From assembly GCA_025331445.1 (NCBI GenBank), contig JAIWNE010000235.1, forward strand, positions 1-23,808: a stretch of 23,808 nt of DNA, written 5' to 3'. Positions 19,173 to 23,808 of this stretch are shown piece by piece (the first letter of the stretch is position 1; each line of letters starts with the position of its first letter). The stretch is from Blakeslea trispora. Lineage: Eukaryota; Mucoromycota; Mucoromycetes; Mucorales; Choanephoraceae. Below the pieces are notes generated by a model. It saw nothing but the letters and a program-made list of their open reading frames with translations, was not told the origin of the DNA and ran no database searches. The translations under genes and the position numbers were made by a program.

Positions 19173-22100
19173 ACCATATAAAAGAGTTGGATAGATAAGC
19201 AGTGACTAATGATTACCATCTTATTACCAATGTAATAAAAATCCTGTATGGTTAAATCATAAGCAAAGCAAATCACAGCAAAGCAAATCACAGCAAAGCA
19301 AATCACAGCAAAGCTCAGTTTCAAAGCTTTTAATATAGATACTAGCCACTAATGCATTTGCTTTATCAAAAAGCGCGCGTTTAGTAAAAAAAGAAAAAGA
19401 GCATGCTAAGGAGTAACGCAGCTATAGTCAGTTGTAGAACAATGAATTCGTTCATACTTGATTAAATCCACTTTTTCTATCTTCTGTCTTTTGGATCATC
19501 TTTACCTTCTGGATCATCTTTACCTTGGTAGAGTAATTCTCCTTTTTGAATACAGCTACTGGTTTGGTTGTGGTGTTTACAATACCACACTCTTATTTCT
19601 TAATAATAATAATAATAAAGAGAAAAGCATTCGATGCGTAAATCGGTAAACCATTAATCTTATGAATCATGTTATGAGCCAATGATTGGATAAACCTATG
19701 AATTAGCAAATGAATGATAATGATGATAATGATGATAATGGTATTAGTGGCAGTAATGGTAGTCATTAGCTAATAGCGTCTGTCACTTTTCCAACATATG
19801 CCAATTCGACAACAAGCGATAAACAACAGCTGAGCATTCAAACACAACCTTGTTTTTCTTTGTTTGCAAGATCATAAAGCATAGCCCCTCTTTAGCTTAT
19901 GAGTCGCCATTTGTTACTTGCATTTCAGATCTTGAGCATTACCAAGAGGTATAGTAGCAATAACATCAATGATAACAATAATACTGATAGTAGCACTAAT
20001 ACTGATAATAGCAGCAATAACAACAATAGCAACGATGGAAGCGATGTCAATGATGGCAACGATGAAAAAAAAAATGGTTTAAAATCATCTAATATGTGGC
20101 GTTTTATAGCAGGGGTAATGTCAATAAGATTGTTAGGGGTAGTCAAGCTGGCGATCTCTAACTGCTCAAGCAACAACAACAACAACAAAAATACATTTAT
20201 AAATAAGCATAATAATAAATGAAAACAAAGATGAAAAAAAATAGTGTATTTAATTTCATTGATTTCATTGTTTTTTAGTGTTTTCATTGATTTCATCGAT
20301 TTCATTGTTTTTTAGTGTTTTCATTGATTTCATCGATTTCATTGTTTTTTAGTGTTTTCATTGATTTCATCGATTTCATTGTTTTTTAGTGTTTTCATTG
20401 ATTTCATCGATTTCATTGTTTTTTAGTGTTTTCATTGATTTCATCGATTTCATTGTTTTTATTGATTTTATTAAATTCTTTTATTGTAATCATTACTCTT
20501 CTATCTACTTCTTCTATGTTTTACTTTATTACGGCTATTTACTACTGGTGATGCTTTATTTAAGAGATCTGATAGCCTGAAACTTTGTACTTTATTATTA
20601 TGGCCATAGATCATAATGAATGAGGATTAAAAAAAAAAAAAGAGAAGAAAAAGAGGTCATAGTTAGTACACATCAGGTTAGTAAAAGACATCAAGTTAGT
20701 AGACATTGCATGTACACGCACAAAGGAATAGGAAAAAAATGGTGTTAGTAGCGTAAGCTCGCACAGCATATTCCAACATCCTCAATGATGCTGGTCCACT
20801 ATAGATGCTGGTCCAAAATAGTGCTGGTCCAAAATAGTGCTGGTTCACTATAGCTGCTGGTCTATAACAATGCTGATCCATAATAATGCTGATCCATAAT
20901 AATGCTGATCCATAATAATGCTGATCCATAACAATGCTGGTCCACTATATATGCTGGTCCACTATATATGCTGGTTTACATTTCGACCGGTATAGAAGCG
21001 ACCACGTCTTGAATACCTGCAAAGAAAAGAAAAAGGCCTTATTAGTATCCGTAATTCAGAAAGATAGCATGATTACCCGATTCACTGCACAGCATAACAC
21101 CAGGCCAACGAAAAGCATCAGAGGCAAAGACCAAAAGACCAGAGAGACCAGAGAGACCAGAGAGACCAGAGAGACCAGAGAGACCAGAGAGACCAGAGAG
21201 ACCAGAGAGACCAGAGAGACCAGAGAGACCAAAAGACCAGAGAGACCAAAAGACCAAAAGACCAAAAGACCAAAAGACCAAAAGACCAATAGAGGATAAG
21301 CCAAGTCTTGAATACCTGCAAAAAAAAAAAAGAAAAGTTATTGTCTGTGATTTCAAGAAAGATGATATAGTCACCTAGTTTTGCCGGACAACAAAAGACG
21401 CGTCGTGGCACTTGTAAGCATCAAACCAGGAGGACAAGAGCATAAGCAGAAAATACCGAAGGACCACTTTTGTCGTGGTTGCAAAGTGATTCCAAAGTGA
21501 ATTCAAAGATGAGCGGAATCGCGTTTGAAACAAAAGAATAACCAGAACTAAGAAACCAAGTGCTTAGTATAACAGCTTTCAAGGAGACAAGATCAAAAAT
21601 ATAGGTTACATACCAAGACTTGTATCTTTGTCGTGCTTGAGAGCCTGATTCCGAAGATGAGCAACATGGCGATCGAGAGATGAGGGTAACCAGAATCATG
21701 AAGAAACAAAGAAAAAAAAAAAAAAAAAATAAAGAAAAAAAAAGGCCGCGTAGTAAAAAGCGGTATAACCAAAAGACCATACGACCAAAAGACCATAGCA
21801 TCATAGTAGCCTAGAAAGCCAGTAGAGCGCATACCAAGTCTTGAATAGCTGTATAAAAGAAATAAGGGGTATGTCAGTATCCGTAAGTCAAGTAGGATAG
21901 TATAGTCACCTAGTTCTTCTGAACAACAAAAGACGCGCCGTATCATTTGTAAACACCAGACCGGTAGACCAAAGCATAAGCGGAGCACACCAGAACAGCA
22001 TTCTTGTCAGTCTTGAGTACCTGATGTTGAAGATGAGCAACATCGCTTGAGAGATGAGGACTACAGAACGAGAGAAAGGCTCTTAGTGTAACGGCTTTTA

Positions 22101-22517
22101 AAGAAAGACATGGTCAACAATATGCGATAGTCACCTAACCAATCGGTTTCTTCTTTTTCTTCTTCTTCTTCTTCTCTTCTTCTTCTTCTTCTTCTTCTTC
22201 TTCTTCTTCTTCTTCTTCTTCTTCTTCTTCTTCTTCTTCTTCTTCTTCTTCGGCATACACCAGCAGTAACCACCATGAAGGATCTATAACCTATACCTAT
22301 GTGCGTGTACATATATACTAAACCTGATGTCTACTAATCAGAGAGAGAAAAAAAAATTTTTAAAAAAAAAAAAAAAGACAAGAAAAATTCCCTCCCTCAA
22401 GCATGGGCGGACATTGAACACCCATTTTTTTTTTCAAACGTGTTTTCAGCCCTTTCCTCCAAAGTGCGTCAACACAGTGAGAAATCGCTCTCATGGCGCA
22501 TGTAGCCTCGTCGGGGT
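19173..22517 (-). repeat. 3.35 kb repeat unit, copy 2' (reverse, full, 3345 bp)
   Basis: Full reverse-oriented unit. The length loss of 7 bases is all in the TTC tract (22157-22251, 95 bases), which carries a one-base T deletion (CTTCTCTTC) near 22175 that breaks the triplet phase. Confidence 0.97.
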
Positions 22518-23583
22518 ACCATATAAAAGAGTTGGATAGATAAGCAGTGACTAATGATTACCATCTTATTACCAATGTAATAAAAATCCTGTATGGTTAA
22601 ATCATAAGCAAAGCAAATCACAGCAAAGCAAATCACAGCAAAGCAAATCACAGCAAAGCTCAGTTTCAAAGCTTTTAATATAGATACTAGCCACTAATGC
22701 ATTTGCTTTATCAAAAAGCGCGCGTTTAGTAAAAAAAGAAAAAGAGCATGCTAAGGAGTAACGCAGCTATAGTCAGTTGTAGAACAATGAATTCGTTCAT
22801 ACTTGATTAAATCCACTTTTTCTATCTTCTGTCTTTTGGATCATCTTTACCTTCTGGATCATCTTTACCTTGGTAGAGTAATTCTCCTTTTTGAATACAG
22901 CTACTGGTTTGGTTGTGGTGTTTACAATACCACACTCTTATTTCTTAATAATAATAATAATAAAGAGAAAAGCATTCGATGCGTAAATCGGTAAACCATT
23001 AATCTTATGAATCATGTTATGAGCCAATGATTGGATAAACCTATGAATTAGCAAATGAATGATAATGATGATAATGATGATAATGGTATTAGTGGCAGTA
23101 ATGGTAGTCATTAGCTAATAGCGTCTGTCACTTTTCCAACATATGCCAATTCGACAACAAGCGATAAACAACAGCTGAGCATTCAAACACAACCTTGTTT
23201 TTCTTTGTTTGCAAGATCATAAAGCATAGCCCCTCTTTAGCTTATGAGTCGCCATTTGTTACTTGCATTTCAGATCTTGAGCATTACCAAGAGGTATAGT
23301 AGCAATAACATCAATGATAACAATAATACTGATAGTAGCACTAATACTGGATAATAGCAGCAATAACAACAATAGCAACGATGGAAGCGATGTCAATGAT
23401 GGCAACGATGAAAAAAAAATGGTTTAAAATCATCTAATATGTGGCGTTTTATAGCAGGGGTAATGTCAATAAGATTGTTAGGGGTAGTCAAGCGGCGATC
23501 TCTAACTGCTCAAGCAACAACAACAACAACAAAAATACATTTATAAATAAGCATAATAATAAATGAAAACAAAAAGATGAAAA
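22518..23583 (-). repeat. 3.35 kb repeat unit, copy 1' (reverse, truncated by second fold-back)
   Basis: Reverse-oriented copy of the last third of the unit. It stops just before the 37-bp array would begin. From about 23350 on it shows single-base indels absent from all other copies: extra G near 23350, one A missing in the run at 23410, a missing T at about 23493, and two extra A near 23572. Confidence 0.92.
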
Positions 23584-23605
23584 TATTAAATATCATATTT
23601 TTTTT
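23580..23605. other. Fold-back junction 2 (axis near 23592)
   Basis: GATG at 23576-23579 pairs with CATC at 23606-23609 and the flanks continue the mirror. The reverse unit ends in GATGAAAA and the forward unit resumes at ATTAAATA with one unassigned T between. The spacer is about 26 bases of A/T-rich DNA. Confidence 0.8.
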
Positions 23606-23808
23606 CATCTTTGTTTTCATTTATTATTATGCTTATTTTATAAATGTATTTTTGTTGTTGTTGTTGTTGCTTGAGCAGTTAGAGATCGCCAGCTTGACTA
23701 CCCTAACAATCTTATTGACATTACCCCTGCTATAAAACGCCACATATTAGATGATTTTAAACCATTTTTTTTTTCATCTTGCCATCATTGACATCGCTTC
23801 CATCGTTG
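23585..23808 (+). repeat. 3.35 kb repeat unit, third block (forward, cut by window end)
   Basis: Forward-oriented copy starting in the stretch that follows the 37-bp array (ATTAAATA) and running through the GTT run to the CATCGCTTCC region. It differs from the other copies by small indels: an extra T near 23638, a C missing near 23703, a G missing near 23779, and a scrambled CACT/TCAT near 23593. Confidence 0.88.

Larger units (their letters stand above)
14063..23579 (-). repeat. Right arm of large inverted repeat (about 9.5 kb)
   Basis: Reverse complement of 4504-14023, separated from it by a 39-base spacer (14024-14062). Confidence 0.93.

Noticed and set aside
14043..23592. A linear element with two hairpin ends (dumbbell) read through as a concatemer
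   Set aside because: A 9.55 kb dumbbell would require a matching fold-back near 4494 on the left arm. Instead the left side continues through copy 1 into unique DNA at 2250.

Overview
The window looks like fungal nuclear DNA. The likeliest source is an early-diverging, AT-rich fungus of the Mucoromycota type. The only recognisable gene is a decayed protein whose two blocks match Ndc10 domain II and GCR1_C, the architecture of fungal Crypton-type tyrosine-recombinase/DNA-binding proteins. It carries a short (61 nt) GT-AG intron with a CTAAT-type branch sequence. There are no bacterial signals (operons, ribosome binding sites, tRNA or rRNA) and no open frame of ordinary length. The lineage is an inference.

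Layout. (1) 1-862: truncated, multiply frameshifted 3' end of the Ndc10_II/GCR1_C gene, followed by a poly(A)-signal-like AATAAA at 928. (2) About 935-2249: AT-rich intergenic DNA with no gene that I can support. (3) 2250-14062: a head-to-tail array of a 3.35 kb unit, three full copies plus 1.79 kb of a fourth, on the + strand. (4) 14063-23583: after a fold-back centred at about 14043, the same unit runs in reverse orientation (partial, full, full, partial). (5) 23585-23808: a second fold-back turns the unit to + orientation again, and the window ends inside it. About 21.5 of 23.8 kb is therefore one repeat unit seen eight times, in full or in part.

The unit carries no credible protein gene. 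It is a composite of at least eight simple or minisatellite blocks: a (GAA)33-35 tract, poly(T) tracts, 8/9-bp GGTCTTTT/GGTCTCTCT repeats, a 16-17-bp CCAGCA iteron-like array, a 37-bp repeat, GTT and ATT runs, ATTATCATC repeats, an 18-bp doublet and a 15-bp repeat. Inside its first half is a degenerate duplication of about 0.5 kb. Both halves of that duplication keep intron-like signals (AG|GTGACT or GTATGT donors, TACTRAY-like branch sequences, pyrimidine-rich CAG/TAG acceptors), so the unit may descend from a spliced transcript or gene that later expanded. The numerous short ORFs in it (poly-R, poly-E, RET repeats, SLW/SGL repeats, poly-N, poly-L) are translations of these simple repeats.

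Unit copies appear almost identical. The differences I could find are mostly in repeat or homopolymer lengths, until the last ~470 bases, where one-base indels become frequent. That pattern, together with two fold-backs, means the inverted structure may be a real palindromic array or an assembly, read or amplification artefact at a contig end. The sequence alone does not decide it.
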